From MGBC114079 sp964531385 (GTDB lineage: Bacteria > Bacillota > Clostridia > Lachnospirales > CAG-274): 64,000 nucleotides of DNA. The position numbers were made by a program, and so were the translations under genes. The stretch is taken from positions 85,783 through 149,782 of the forward strand of contig CAZHGC010000002.1 in the NCBI GenBank assembly GCA_964531385.1, given 5' to 3'. Numbering within the stretch: the first letter of the stretch is position 1; every line of letters starts with the position of its first letter. This document shows, one piece after another, positions 49,257-58,900 of the stretch. The notes beneath the pieces are model-generated. The model was not told where the DNA came from, made no database searches, and was given only the letters and a program-made list of their open reading frames with translations.

Positions 49257-51575
49257 CTACATTTCGAAAAATTCAATGTTATTTTCAAAATCCTCGTCAA
49301 TTGTTCCTCCGCTTTTCAAAATGCTCGTTCTAACGTTTTCATATCGTTTAAGCTTCGCAAGGTTGTTTCTTTCAAATCTCTTTATAATCTGCGAATAAAG
49401 CGGATTTTCCGCAAGCTGTTCTCTCATATCTTTCGGGAATGGGCAATATGTAAACATAATGCTTCTCGAATAAGAATTAAGTCTCGGTGAACCTCCCGCC
49501 TCATATCTAACCCATTGTATATAGTCATAAGCAAAAACGTCTTTAAAACTGTTTGCTTTTTTCTGAAGAATAAGTTTAACCTTTTCTTTTGCCTTTTCCG
49601 TAAGGTCTCTGTTTTTCTTGTAAAATTGCAAATAGTCATAATATTCGCTTGTAAGCGACTTGCTTGTAATGTCGCTCCAACGAACCCCTTGCAAATCTTT
49701 GCAAAGTTCCCATCTGAATTTTGCAAAAGTATCCGTAAGCTGTTCGCTCAAATCTTCAATGCTAAATGCGGATATAACAAATCTTGCCGGTGTGTCTTTC
49801 TTTCTTCCTGCAATATCTTGCCACATAATACATCTCGAGCCAAAATTCGGCATAAGAATAAAATATGGCCTAACTTCTTTCATAATTCTTTCGCTTCCGC
49901 TTTCAATAGCTTCGTTTCTGTAAGTGCACTCTCTGTAAAAAAGAGAATAATCAACTTTAACAACGCTTTCAATAATGCTGTTAATTCTTTCAGGAGAAAC
50001 ATATGCCCTCTGAATGTCCTCGCACAAATTGTGCTTTGATAAAATCGGACAGAACGTGCTAACTCTTCCGTAAGTAATTCTATTTGTCGCACGAACCATA
50101 TTTTTAATTTCGTAAATAACTTTACCTTTTTGGTCCGATAAATACTCTCTTTCCTGCTCTGGTGTCAAAAGCTGGTTTCTCTTAATTTCACGAAGATTTT
50201 CTTGATAATCAATGTCAAATTCGTTTTTAGACGGTTCTTGTTCGCCGTTATAAATTGCCAAAAGCCAGTCTTTAAGCATAAAAATTTTGTCATCGCCCGT
50301 TGTCTTGTTAAGATAATAAAGGTCAATCGCCTGCGACTCATCAATAAGCCTTTCGTCAAAAAATCCAAAATTCAAGAACATATCGATAACGGTGTCTTTT
50401 GTGTTCGACTCAATATAATTAAAGAAAACCTTTTCGTAAATTTCATAAAAAACAGAATTAATTTGTTTTCTAATGCTAATAGCCTCATCATCTGTTCCCG
50501 AGCGGTCTTTAAGATTTCCAAAAGCCGTAAGAAGCCTCACAAAGTTGTCGGCTTTTTCTTTTTCAATTTCCGCATAACTCAAAATATATTCGGCTGAATT
50601 TTTAATGTCGTCTCTTGCCTTTGAAATTTCTTCTTCGGTATAGCTCAAATGAAGTTTAAATTCCTCGCCGTCAGACTCGTCGTCCTCAACATTGTAAAGA
50701 AGGTCAATTCTTTCTTTGTGCCCTGTAACAGCCCTTTCAAAAACATTTTTGTCAATCAAAGAAATTTCCTCGGCAGCTTCTTTAATTTTTTCAACACCTC
50801 TCAAAATAACCGAGATGTCAACGCCTTTCTTTCCAACTTCAAAAGCCAAAACGGAATAAGAATAAAACAAATCTTTTTTGTCGTTGCCAATAAGATAATT
50901 TCTATGTTTGTGAATATATTTAATCATATTTAAAATAGCTTTGTTCAAATCGTTGATAAGTGCACTTATAATAAGCACATTGTAATATGTAACATAGCTG
51001 TTGTTACCAAAAAATGATTTAAGAACATCAAGAGAAATCTCGTTAAGATTTCTGCAATAGTCCATTCGTTCAATCGTAACATTTTTCCCCGGTTCATCAA
51101 CAGGCTCAACATCAGCCTCTTCAATATCCCCCGGAACAACCGAAAACTTTTTGCAATATTCAAGATATTCCTTTTTGTTTTCGCTCAAAGTATCATACAA
51201 AACAGAACATTGCTGAGCCAAATCATCATAAGAAGTAATCAAAGCATTCGCCTGTTTTGTAACCGTCGAAACCATAAGCCCCGAAAACTGTTTGTTTTCG
51301 GAAATAATTTGTTCCGCATCGTGATTTTCGTCAACATAATAAGCAAAAAGCTCGCAGTCTTCCTCCGCAACATAATCAAAAATATAACTTTCGCTGTTTG
51401 TGTCGGAAAGTCCCAAAACTGTGCCCGAACCAAAATTCATTCTTCCATAAATGCTAACAGCCGAAACTCTGCCCTTAATAAGAATGGAAAGTTCATTAAT
51501 CGGCTCGTTCTTTTTATAAATCAAACTTCCCTTTTTAACGCTGTACCTTTTACTTTCCCCTTTTTGAAGAACCAT
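49257..51575 (-). CDS. Large protein with N-terminal cyclic-nucleotide-binding-like domain, otherwise unknown
   Basis: A 772-residue soluble protein. Residues of about 8-95 read as a cNMP-binding (Crp-like) beta-roll: KRYSVKKGSLIYKKNEPINELSILIKGRVSAVS, then a GTVLGLSD turn. The phosphate-binding cassette with the usual Arg-Ala pair is not evident, so the ligand may differ or be lost. Residues 130-400 look helical and charged. Residues 470-772 contain aromatic and Cys-containing blocks (RPYFILMPNFGSRCIMWQD, FRWELCKDLQGVRW, VFAYDYIQWVRYEAGGSPRLNSYSR) that I cannot assign. No membrane segment or DNA-binding domain is seen. AGAGGTG precedes the ATG. It is a lone gene between the polymer cluster and a symporter. 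Confidence 0.8.
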   Translation of the reverse strand: MVLQKGESKRYSVKKGSLIYKKNEPINELSILIKGRVSAVSIYGRMNFGSGTVLGLSDTNSESYIFDYVAEEDCELFAYYVDENHDAEQIISENKQFSGLMVSTVTKQANALITSYDDLAQQCSVLYDTLSENKKEYLEYCKKFSVVPGDIEEADVEPVDEPGKNVTIERMDYCRNLNEISLDVLKSFFGNNSYVTYYNVLIISALINDLNKAILNMIKYIHKHRNYLIGNDKKDLFYSYSVLAFEVGKKGVDISVILRGVEKIKEAAEEISLIDKNVFERAVTGHKERIDLLYNVEDDESDGEEFKLHLSYTEEEISKARDDIKNSAEYILSYAEIEKEKADNFVRLLTAFGNLKDRSGTDDEAISIRKQINSVFYEIYEKVFFNYIESNTKDTVIDMFLNFGFFDERLIDESQAIDLYYLNKTTGDDKIFMLKDWLLAIYNGEQEPSKNEFDIDYQENLREIKRNQLLTPEQEREYLSDQKGKVIYEIKNMVRATNRITYGRVSTFCPILSKHNLCEDIQRAYVSPERINSIIESVVKVDYSLFYRECTYRNEAIESGSERIMKEVRPYFILMPNFGSRCIMWQDIAGRKKDTPARFVISAFSIEDLSEQLTDTFAKFRWELCKDLQGVRWSDITSKSLTSEYYDYLQFYKKNRDLTEKAKEKVKLILQKKANSFKDVFAYDYIQWVRYEAGGSPRLNSYSRSIMFTYCPFPKDMREQLAENPLYSQIIKRFERNNLAKLKRYENVRTSILKSGGTIDEDFENNIEFFEM

Positions 51576-51707
51576 AACATAACACCTCTTTCAAAGTAAA
51601 AATCAAAGCATAAAAACCGCCAAAATTTTAATTATAATCTATGACAAAAAACTGTTTTCAAAAAAACAATCATACCTTAATAAAAATAAAGAAACCAACT
51701 CAAACAA

Positions 51708-53144
51708 TCACAACTTCGAAAAATATTTTTTCGTTTCTTTAATAACAACACCGCTTAAGCATATAATCGCCACAAGGTTCGGAAAAGCCATAAGCGAATT
51801 AAATATATCTGCAATGGTCCAAACAGCAGAAACCGTCATAAACGGGCCAATAAGAACCGCCAAAATATAAAGAGTTTTATAAATTGAAAGAATTTTCTTG
51901 TTTCCTTTTGTAAGATATTCAAGGCTTCTCTCGCTGTAATAGTTCCAACCCAAAATAGTAGTAAATGCAAAAAACACAAGGCACAACATAAGCAAAAATG
52001 AGCTAACCCCCGAATCAAACGGAAGTCCGTCGCAAAATGCCTTAATTGTAACATCAACGCCCTCAAGACCATACCCGTCAGCATTGGTAACAAGAATTGC
52101 AAGTCCTGTCATAGTACAAATAATAATAGTATCAATAAAGGTTCCCGTCATAGAAACAAGACCTTGCCTAACAGGTTCGTTTGTCTTTGCCGCCGCTGCA
52201 GCAATAGGTGCGCTTCCAAGCCCCGATTCGTTCGAAAAAATACCTCTTGCAATTCCCTTTTGCATAGCAACAAACATCGCCCCAACAGTTCCGCCCGCAG
52301 CTGCACGAAGGTCAAAAGCATTTTCAAAAACTCTCGAAACAGCCATAGGAATTTTATCACCGTTCAACAATAAAATAGCAAAACAACAAACAAAATAAGT
52401 AACAGCCATAAAAGGAACAACAAATTCGGAAACTTTAGCAATTCTTTTAATTCCGCCAATTATAACAAGAGCCGTAAGCCCCGCAACAACAATGCTTGTC
52501 AAAACAATAGTGTAAGAATAATCTTTTCCGAATAAGCTAACAGTATGTGCGTTTGTCGGGTCAAAAAATGAATTAACCGCATTTGCAATTCCGTTAACCT
52601 GTGTAAAAGTACCAATTCCCATAAGCCCAACACATAAACATAAAACCGCAAAAAGCTTTGCAAGCCAAGTAAATTTTTTGCCCATTCCGTTTTCAATGTA
52701 ATAAAAAGGTCCGCCAAGAGCATGCCCGTCATCATAAACTTTTCGATATTTAATTGCCAAAACGCCTTCGGCATATTTTGTTGCCATACCAAAGAAAGCC
52801 GCAATCCACATCCAGAACAAAGCACCCGGCCCTCCCGCAACAATAGCCGTTGCAACACCAACAATGTTTCCCGTTCCAATAGTTGCCGAAAGTGCCGTAC
52901 ATAAAGCACCAAAACTTGTAACTTCGCCTTTCCCGCCCTCTTCGTTGGAAACAGCATATTTCAAAGCTTTCGGAAGTTTAAAAACTTGTAAAAGCCCAAG
53001 CCTAACAGTAAGATAAATTCCAACCGCCAAAATAAGAATAATAAGAGGTGCACCGCTAACAAAATTGTTTATGTTCTCCAAAACACTGTCAATTACACTA
53101 ATCTCCTCCGTTTGTCCAAGTAAAAAAAATGCCAAGTTGTTCAT
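51708..53144 (-). CDS. Sodium:alanine/glycine symporter (AGCS family)
   Basis: Takes up alanine or glycine with Na+. The 478-residue protein has about eleven membrane segments and the family blocks GEVTSFGALCTALSATIGTGNIVGVATAI, GGPGALFWMWIAAFFGMATKYAEGVLAIKYR, and SNESGLGSAPIAAAAAKTNEPVRQGLVSM. The ATG at 53144 has AAAGGAGA 4 bases upstream; a TTG at 53159 overlaps it. It has its own strong promoter. Na+ coupling fits the predicted Na+ ATP synthase. No glycine riboswitch is seen in the leader. Confidence 0.95.
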   Translation of the reverse strand: MNNLAFFLLGQTEEISVIDSVLENINNFVSGAPLIILILAVGIYLTVRLGLLQVFKLPKALKYAVSNEEGGKGEVTSFGALCTALSATIGTGNIVGVATAIVAGGPGALFWMWIAAFFGMATKYAEGVLAIKYRKVYDDGHALGGPFYYIENGMGKKFTWLAKLFAVLCLCVGLMGIGTFTQVNGIANAVNSFFDPTNAHTVSLFGKDYSYTIVLTSIVVAGLTALVIIGGIKRIAKVSEFVVPFMAVTYFVCCFAILLLNGDKIPMAVSRVFENAFDLRAAAGGTVGAMFVAMQKGIARGIFSNESGLGSAPIAAAAAKTNEPVRQGLVSMTGTFIDTIIICTMTGLAILVTNADGYGLEGVDVTIKAFCDGLPFDSGVSSFLLMLCLVFFAFTTILGWNYYSERSLEYLTKGNKKILSIYKTLYILAVLIGPFMTVSAVWTIADIFNSLMAFPNLVAIICLSGVVIKETKKYFSKL

Positions 53145-53258
53145 ATGTTCTCCTTTCAAAAAAACAAACTAAAAAATGTAAATCCCAATAAAACGGATAT
53201 GAATAACCCGCAAAAAATAATTCTCTTAAATTCAAAAAAATAAATCACCACTACTGTA

Positions 53259-53287
53259 ATTATAAGTAAATTTTGCCCCATTGTCAA
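53259..53287 (-). promoter_or_regulatory. Promoter of the AGCS symporter gene
   Basis: TTGACA (53282-53287) and TATAAT (53259-53264) on the minus strand, perfect hexamers 17 bases apart. Confidence 0.88.
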
Positions 53288-53362
53288 TTAAAAGTCTTTT
53301 TTGCAAAAACAATAACAAAAAAAGAAATTCAAATCACACAAGGTCAAGGGCAAAACACCTGT

Positions 53363-53399
53363 AAAAAAGGGCAAAACCCGCACAAAGCAAATTTTGCCC
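53363..53399 (-). terminator. Terminator of the Gld-like ABC operon
   Basis: GGGCAAAA and TTTTGCCC form an 8-bp stem around a 15-base loop on the minus strand, followed by TTTTTT, 10 bases past the DUF4340 gene. Confidence 0.8.
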
Positions 53400-53408
53400 A
53401 ATCATAAA

Positions 53409-54845
53409 TTATTTTTTCAAAATTTCGTCAATTTTTGAAAGCACTCTCGAAACATTTTGTTTGCTAACAATCAAACCGTTAATTTTTTCTGTGTTAACAA
53501 TGTAAAAACTGTCGTTAAATTCCATAAATCTAACATCATTAACTCTCCCGTCTTTAAGAGTATATTTAATTTCAACCGACGGAGAATTTCCGGCAAGTGC
53601 AAATTTTGTGCCTTCTTCTTCGTCAATGCTGTCAAAAGTAATTCCGGCAATAAGTTCAAAAAGGTCTCCAAAAGTGTCTTTATCAATTTCCTTGCCGTTC
53701 AAATAAGTTTTTCTGTTGTCGTTAAATCTTGTTTTTTGCTCCGAATTGCCGTCTTGATTTTTCTCTTCTTCGCCAAAAGTAATTTCAAAATTACTCTCGC
53801 CAAATTTCAAATCAACCCTTTCCAAATCAACACGATAGTGAATTGCAACAAACTTTTCCATAAATTGAATTGGGTCTGCGTTCAAAAACGGATTTATATA
53901 TTTTTCGTCAACCAAAAAAACAATTTTTTTGTCGTCAACAATACAATAATAATTTTTATCGTCAGCTTTTTTTCCAACAGAAATTTTCAACGAATTGTCG
54001 CCGTCGCTAACATAAATTTCAGCTTTCGGCTTTTCAAGTTCAAATTCAGCCAAACCCTCAAGCGATGTTTTAACAATATCACCAAGTTGTATGTCCGTCA
54101 AAGTTGTCAAAACGCTTTCCTGAAGATTTGATGGATAAACTGCCATATTCGGATAAGGCTTGTTCATTTTCATAGTTTCCATACCCATAGAAATAAGCTC
54201 TTCGGCGTTTCCTTCTTTGTCCTGAGTATATTCAATGTCAATTTCTTCTTTTCCCTCTTGCTTAATATTAAGAGCCATAACTTTGTATGGTGAAACCTTA
54301 TCAATTTCCTTGTTCGCAAAATTGTTAATTGTATATCCAAAACGCTTTCCGTTAAGCGAATCAATCATATAAACCTTGTCGCTGTCCGCTTTTTTCGCAT
54401 AATAATAAGAATTGTCCGGCGTAACCGTTCCAAGGAAAACAGTTTCTTCTTTATCATCAAAAACAACTTTAAGGCTTTTGTCGGTTTTGTCAAGTCCATA
54501 TTCAGATAAATTCGGGTTAGAATTCAAAACCTCGTTTGCCGAAAGCGATGCCATACTTGAAACAAATCCCTCAATGTTCTGCTCGTTAAGTTCAATGCTT
54601 TCAAGCCCCTTAACAACCCATTTCCCGTCGTTTAAAACAATTTCAGTAACACCGTTTTCGCCGTTCAAAACAATCGATGAAACATCTTCAATATCTGTGT
54701 CAATAAGCTTAACCGAATTTTTTTCTGCTTCTCCGTTTTCAACTTCGTTGGTTTTTTCTTCTCCCGATGAAAGGAAAAAATAAATTCCCGCCAAAAGTGC
54801 AATAACAACAACATAAACAATGAGTTTTATATATTTTTTATTCAT
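53409..54845 (-). CDS. DUF4340 domain protein
   Basis: A 478-residue protein with one N-terminal membrane helix (about 5-25, LIVYVVVIALLAGIYFFLSS) and a large outer part. It contains repeats of the DUF4340 pattern: VSSIVLNGENGVTEIVLNDGKWVVKGLESIELNEQNIEGFVSSM, and later GLDKTDKSLKVVFDDKEETVFLGTVTPDNSYYYAK. The domain is found next to Gld-type ABC transporters in many bacteria and its role is unknown. It follows the GldG-like gene by 22 bases and is the last gene before a terminator. Confidence 0.88.
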   Translation of the reverse strand: MNKKYIKLIVYVVVIALLAGIYFFLSSGEEKTNEVENGEAEKNSVKLIDTDIEDVSSIVLNGENGVTEIVLNDGKWVVKGLESIELNEQNIEGFVSSMASLSANEVLNSNPNLSEYGLDKTDKSLKVVFDDKEETVFLGTVTPDNSYYYAKKADSDKVYMIDSLNGKRFGYTINNFANKEIDKVSPYKVMALNIKQEGKEEIDIEYTQDKEGNAEELISMGMETMKMNKPYPNMAVYPSNLQESVLTTLTDIQLGDIVKTSLEGLAEFELEKPKAEIYVSDGDNSLKISVGKKADDKNYYCIVDDKKIVFLVDEKYINPFLNADPIQFMEKFVAIHYRVDLERVDLKFGESNFEITFGEEEKNQDGNSEQKTRFNDNRKTYLNGKEIDKDTFGDLFELIAGITFDSIDEEEGTKFALAGNSPSVEIKYTLKDGRVNDVRFMEFNDSFYIVNTEKINGLIVSKQNVSRVLSKIDEILKK

Positions 54846-54867
54846 TCAAATTCCCCATTTCAAAAAA

Positions 54868-56262
54868 TCAGCTGTATCTTCTTTTATACCAAACAAAAAT
54901 CCCACAGCCAAAAATAACAATTGGAATAACCCCGCAAACAAAAGCCGTAATGGCTGTTTTTGTGCTTTCAGGAATCATAATTGTTTCTTCTTCAAGGCTT
55001 TTCGGAGGAATATAAACGCTTGCCTCTTCGTCTTTAAGCCAATTTGCCGAATTAAGAGCAAACATAAGGCTTCCCTGTGTAAGACCCTCGTCGTTTATAA
55101 TAATCGATGACCCGCAAACAATAAGCTTAGTTGTGTGATTTGTGTCTGTATAATATGAATCCGTTATCCCAACAGCAAGATTAAAAGGACCTTTTTTGTC
55201 GCCCTCTTCAAAATTGATAGATTGAGCATCAGAAGAAGTTTTGCTGTAAGCCGATGCACTTGTTTTCAAAAGAGGCTCAACAGTTAAAGAAGTCTTTTTC
55301 AAATCCGTTTCGGAAATTTCCTGAGCATAAGGGAATATCATAGGATAATCGCTTTCAACAAGTTGCTTTGTAACATCAGTGCTCAAAACTTCCGGAATAA
55401 GGAAAATAGGCCCATTATAATAATGTTGCTTGTCTCCCTCAACAATAACAGAATTTTGAGGAGCAACCCCATAAGCCAAAAGAATTTTGTTAAGGTTTTC
55501 ATAAACCGCCCCAAAATTCACAAAAACAGCCGCTCTTCCGTCTTTCGAAAGATATTCCAAAACCATTTTTGTTTCGTCTTCAGAATAATCAACCGCCGGC
55601 GTTGTAATAAACAGCATATCACAATCCTCGGGAATACCGCCGTTTTTAGTAATGTTAAGGTCTTTAATTTCATAATTTGCCTTTTTAAATTCACTCTTCA
55701 AAGTTTCGGAAGCAGGAGTTTCGTTGTGTCCCGAAACATAATAAATAACAGGCGTTTCTTCTGCCGAAACATATTTAATCGCATTTGTAATTTCCGATTC
55801 AGCCGTTATCCCCGTTGTGTTGTAAGTTCCCGTCGAATAATCCGCCTGTCGCTCATAAAGTTCTGTCGGGCTTATAACCCTGTGTTTGTCTCCCGCTTGA
55901 ACAATAATGCTGTCCGTTGCAATTTCCTTTCCGTTTTCAGAAAAATCCTTTGCAAACTGAGGATAAATGTAAGGGTCTTTATATTCAACAGAAATTTTAG
56001 AAGAACTTTCTTCATACTGATTTAAAATTTGTTTAATATTTGCATCTTCTGCCCCTGTTTTTGAAAGAACATAAATTGTTGTGTCTTTTTCAATTCCGGA
56101 CAAAACCTCTTTCGATTTATCGGAAATTGTATAAATCTCTTTGGAAGTAAGGTCAACTTCAAAATTAATTTTGTCTGCAACAAGATTAACAAAAACAAGC
56201 AAAACAACAACAAGCAAAATAATAACTGCGGAAAAAGTTCCGTAAATAAATTTTTTATCCAT
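54868..56262 (-). CDS. GldG-like ABC transporter auxiliary protein
   Basis: A 464-residue protein with membrane helices at both ends (about 7-27 and 435-455). The outer domain resembles GldG/ABC_transp_aux: DLTSKEIYTISDKSKEVLSGIEKDTTIYVLSK at its start, VIYYVSGHNE, and DMLFITTPAVDYSEDETKMVLEYLSKDGRAAVFVN. In Bacteroidetes GldA-GldF-GldG support gliding; in Firmicutes the function of such systems is unknown. The ATG at 56262 has AGGAGG 7 bases upstream. It partly overlaps the end of the permease-gene reading frame region but starts just before its stop, consistent with one operon. Confidence 0.87.
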   Translation of the reverse strand: MDKKFIYGTFSAVIILLVVVLLVFVNLVADKINFEVDLTSKEIYTISDKSKEVLSGIEKDTTIYVLSKTGAEDANIKQILNQYEESSSKISVEYKDPYIYPQFAKDFSENGKEIATDSIIVQAGDKHRVISPTELYERQADYSTGTYNTTGITAESEITNAIKYVSAEETPVIYYVSGHNETPASETLKSEFKKANYEIKDLNITKNGGIPEDCDMLFITTPAVDYSEDETKMVLEYLSKDGRAAVFVNFGAVYENLNKILLAYGVAPQNSVIVEGDKQHYYNGPIFLIPEVLSTDVTKQLVESDYPMIFPYAQEISETDLKKTSLTVEPLLKTSASAYSKTSSDAQSINFEEGDKKGPFNLAVGITDSYYTDTNHTTKLIVCGSSIIINDEGLTQGSLMFALNSANWLKDEEASVYIPPKSLEEETIMIPESTKTAITAFVCGVIPIVIFGCGIFVWYKRRYS

Positions 56263-56273
56263 TGCCAAACCTC

Positions 56274-57137
56274 CTATCTCCAACGTCTTTTTTCAATTGT
56301 GTTAACTGTTATATATAAGAACACCGCAATAAAAGAAATATAATAAATAAAATCGGCAAGCTTAAAAATCCCCATATAGAAACTTTCAAAGCGTTCCAAA
56401 ACAGAAAACCAACCAAGAACTTTAACAATAACGCCATCAAAAATCAAACTGTCATAAAAATAAATCGCACCCTCAACAATTATGCCAACAGCAAAAAATA
56501 TTGCGGAAATAATAACATTTTTTGTTCCGCTGTATAAAACAGCCGCAACCACAAGAATTAAAAATGCAACAAACGCAAGTGCCGAAACAATGTCAGTCGG
56601 CATACTTGCAACAATGCTGTCCATCATAAGAAAGAAGAACACCGTCGCAAAAGTTCCAACCGCCGCAATAATTTGGTTGTCCGTCAAAACCGAAATAAAA
56701 AGGCCAACGGAAATAAGGCTTGCTCCCAAAAGGAAATACCCAAAAAAACAACCAAATGTTTCCGCAAAAGGAACATTGCCGTAAAAACTCAAAATAAACG
56801 GAAATATGCCAATTATAAGCATTCCGATAAGAAACAAAAAAGTAGCCGCAAGAAATTTTCCAACAACAATGTCAGAAATTTTAATCGGTGCGGTATAAAG
56901 AAGCTGGTCTGTTTTTTGCCTTGCCTCTTCCGCAAAAAGACGCATAGTTAAAACAGGAATTAAAATAAGGAACATAGATAATGTATAAATAAGTGTTCCC
57001 GAATAAGTCGGAACGCCCTGCCCAATGTTAAATTGAGAAAAAAAGTAAGCGTTAATAAGAACAAAAAAACCAAGAAAAACGTACCCCGATAAAGTGTTAA
57101 AGTATGTACGCAATTCCTTTTTAAAAACAGCAATCAT
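56274..57137 (-). CDS. ABC-2 type permease (GldF-like)
   Basis: A 287-residue membrane protein with six hydrophobic segments. The start MIAVFKKELRTYFNTLSGYVFLGFFVLINAYFF and the FAEEARQKTDQLLYTAPIKISDIVVGKFLAATFLFLIGM block are typical of ABC-2 permeases of the GldF/NosY group. It overlaps the ATPase gene by 4 bases. Together with the ATPase it forms the membrane core of the system; the exported or extracted substrate is unknown. Confidence 0.92.
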   Translation of the reverse strand: MIAVFKKELRTYFNTLSGYVFLGFFVLINAYFFSQFNIGQGVPTYSGTLIYTLSMFLILIPVLTMRLFAEEARQKTDQLLYTAPIKISDIVVGKFLAATFLFLIGMLIIGIFPFILSFYGNVPFAETFGCFFGYFLLGASLISVGLFISVLTDNQIIAAVGTFATVFFFLMMDSIVASMPTDIVSALAFVAFLILVVAAVLYSGTKNVIISAIFFAVGIIVEGAIYFYDSLIFDGVIVKVLGWFSVLERFESFYMGIFKLADFIYYISFIAVFLYITVNTIEKRRWR

Positions 57138-58168
57138 TCTTTTTCACCCTCCTCGTCTTTCATTTCTTCAATCTCAAAGGCTTTTTCTTCTTCATCTTTC
57201 GTTTTCTCTTCGCCCTGAACAAAATCCGAATAGTCGTTGTTAATAACTTTAAGGAAAATTTCTTCAAGAGAGAATGTAACCGGCTTCATCATCAAAACAG
57301 ACAAATTTTTTTCTTTCGCCGTTTCAAAAATATTTTTTCTAATATCTTTTTCGGCGTTCTTGCTCTTAAAAATAAAATCAAAAGAGCCCTCTTCTTTAAC
57401 TCCGTCAAACTCAACATCAAAAATTTCTTCAAAATCCAAGAAATCTTCCAAAATTTCATTAACGGTTTTGTCTGTGGCAAATCTAACGCAAATATGACCT
57501 TTTGCAATGTTTTCAAATTCGTCTGTTTTTTTCTGAACAACAATTTTACCGTCATTAATTATAATAACCCTGTCACAAACCGCACTAACCTCGTGAAGAA
57601 TATGAGAGCTCAAAATAACAGTGTGTCTCTGCCCAAGTTCTTTAATAACATCTCTCATCTCGATAATCTGTTTCGGGTCAAGTCCAACAGTCGGCTCATC
57701 AAGAATTAAAACATCGGGAAATCCAACAAGTGCCTGTGCAAGACCAACCCTCTGCCTATAGCCTTTTGAAAGATTTTTAATGATTCTCGTTTTAACATCT
57801 GAAATTTTAACGGTTTCGTAAATTTCCGCAAGCATATCCTTTCTTTTAGATTTCGCAACACCTTTAATATCGCAAACAAAATCTAAATACTCGCAAACAC
57901 GCATATCCCCGTAAAGTGGCGGAGTATCGGGCAAATATCCAATTTGAGATTTTGCCTTTTCTGGCTCTTTCAAAATGTCAAAACCATTAATAATAACCGA
58001 CCCGTTTGTCGATGAAATATATCCCGTCATCATATTCATAGTTGTTGTCTTTCCCGCACCGTTCGGTCCAAGAAATCCAACAATTTCTCCGTCATTAACA
58101 ACAAAAGAAATATCGTCAACAGCCGCAAATTTGCCATATTTTTTCGTCAAGTTTTTAACCTCTATCAA
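57134..58168 (-). CDS. ABC transporter ATP-binding protein (GldA-like)
   Basis: Energises the adjacent permease. The 344-residue protein has Walker A GPNGAGKTTT, a Q-loop in IGYLPDTPPLYG, the signature LSKGYRQRVGLAQAL, Walker B VLILDEPTVGLDP and the switch His in ILSSHILHEV. After about residue 215 it has the C-terminal accessory domain seen in this group, then a very acidic tail of about 30 residues. GGAGG precedes the ATG. It is the first gene of the four-gene Gld-like operon. Confidence 0.94.
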   Translation of the reverse strand: MIEVKNLTKKYGKFAAVDDISFVVNDGEIVGFLGPNGAGKTTTMNMMTGYISSTNGSVIINGFDILKEPEKAKSQIGYLPDTPPLYGDMRVCEYLDFVCDIKGVAKSKRKDMLAEIYETVKISDVKTRIIKNLSKGYRQRVGLAQALVGFPDVLILDEPTVGLDPKQIIEMRDVIKELGQRHTVILSSHILHEVSAVCDRVIIINDGKIVVQKKTDEFENIAKGHICVRFATDKTVNEILEDFLDFEEIFDVEFDGVKEEGSFDFIFKSKNAEKDIRKNIFETAKEKNLSVLMMKPVTFSLEEIFLKVINNDYSDFVQGEEKTKDEEEKAFEIEEMKDEEGEKE

Positions 58169-58298
58169 GCAAAATTCCTCCTAAATTTTATTCTGAAAAA
58201 TTTTTCAACATTTAAAATTCAAGCCGGTTACACAAAAATTCAAATTCAAAAAGCCATAATCACATTTTTATAAAACCGATAATTTTATGTGAAAAATC

Positions 58299-58886
58299 TT
58301 ATTTTTTCTTTCTGAGAACAATTGCAACAACTCCGCCGCCCAAAAGTGCCGTAACACAGCTTATAACAATTGCTCTAACATTAACTCCGTCTTCCGAAAA
58401 CCACGAAGTCGAACTTTCTTTGCTTTGACTTTTTTCAACATTCTTCCTGCGTTCGTTGCCCCTGTCAATTCGTTCCTGCTCTTTTTTGTCAAACTCGCCG
58501 TCATTTAAATATTTTTCCATTTTCTTCGACATACTGTCGTCTGAAGAAATTTTAACGTTTTTTGTGTCCGTTCCCGTTGTTTTCCAAACATAAAGTGAAT
58601 TACTTTTGTCAACAGCACCACAAAGATAAATTTCGTCGGTTTTCGGAGTTCCTCCTCCAAAAAGAGAAAATTTTTCATAAACAAGTATATTTCCCTCGGT
58701 AAACGCTCCCTTAACTTTCTTCGTTTGCGAAAACGCAATTTTTTCTCCGTCAATGCTAACAACCTTGCCAAAATAAACCTGTGCCGTTTCCGTAAAAAGA
58801 AGCTCATCGGGAACATCGCCCCCAAAGCACGAAACAGTTAACAACATTGTAAAAATAATTGTAAAAACACCCATAATTTTTTTCAT
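58299..58886 (-). CDS. Predicted lipoprotein with C-terminal membrane anchor
   Basis: A 195-residue protein. The signal segment ends in a lipobox-like LTVSC (Cys20), so lipid attachment is likely. The middle domain (about 30-110) is beta-rich and includes YFGKVVSIDGEKIAFSQTKKVKGAF. A highly charged Lys/Glu/Asp/Ser stretch follows, and the end is a hydrophobic helix and basic tail (VRAIVISCVTALLGGGVVAIVLRKKK). Two membrane attachments would make it a surface loop. I do not recognise a family. It begins 14 bases after ftsH and may be co-transcribed with it. Confidence 0.72.
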   Translation of the reverse strand: MKKIMGVFTIIFTMLLTVSCFGGDVPDELLFTETAQVYFGKVVSIDGEKIAFSQTKKVKGAFTEGNILVYEKFSLFGGGTPKTDEIYLCGAVDKSNSLYVWKTTGTDTKNVKISSDDSMSKKMEKYLNDGEFDKKEQERIDRGNERRKNVEKSQSKESSTSWFSEDGVNVRAIVISCVTALLGGGVVAIVLRKKK

Positions 58887-58900
58887 AATTTTCCTTCTCC

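Noticed and set aside
53160..53258. Glycine riboswitch before the alanine/glycine symporter gene
   Set aside because: The leader from the promoter to the start codon is about 110 bases, AT-rich, and shows no paired glycine aptamer structure.
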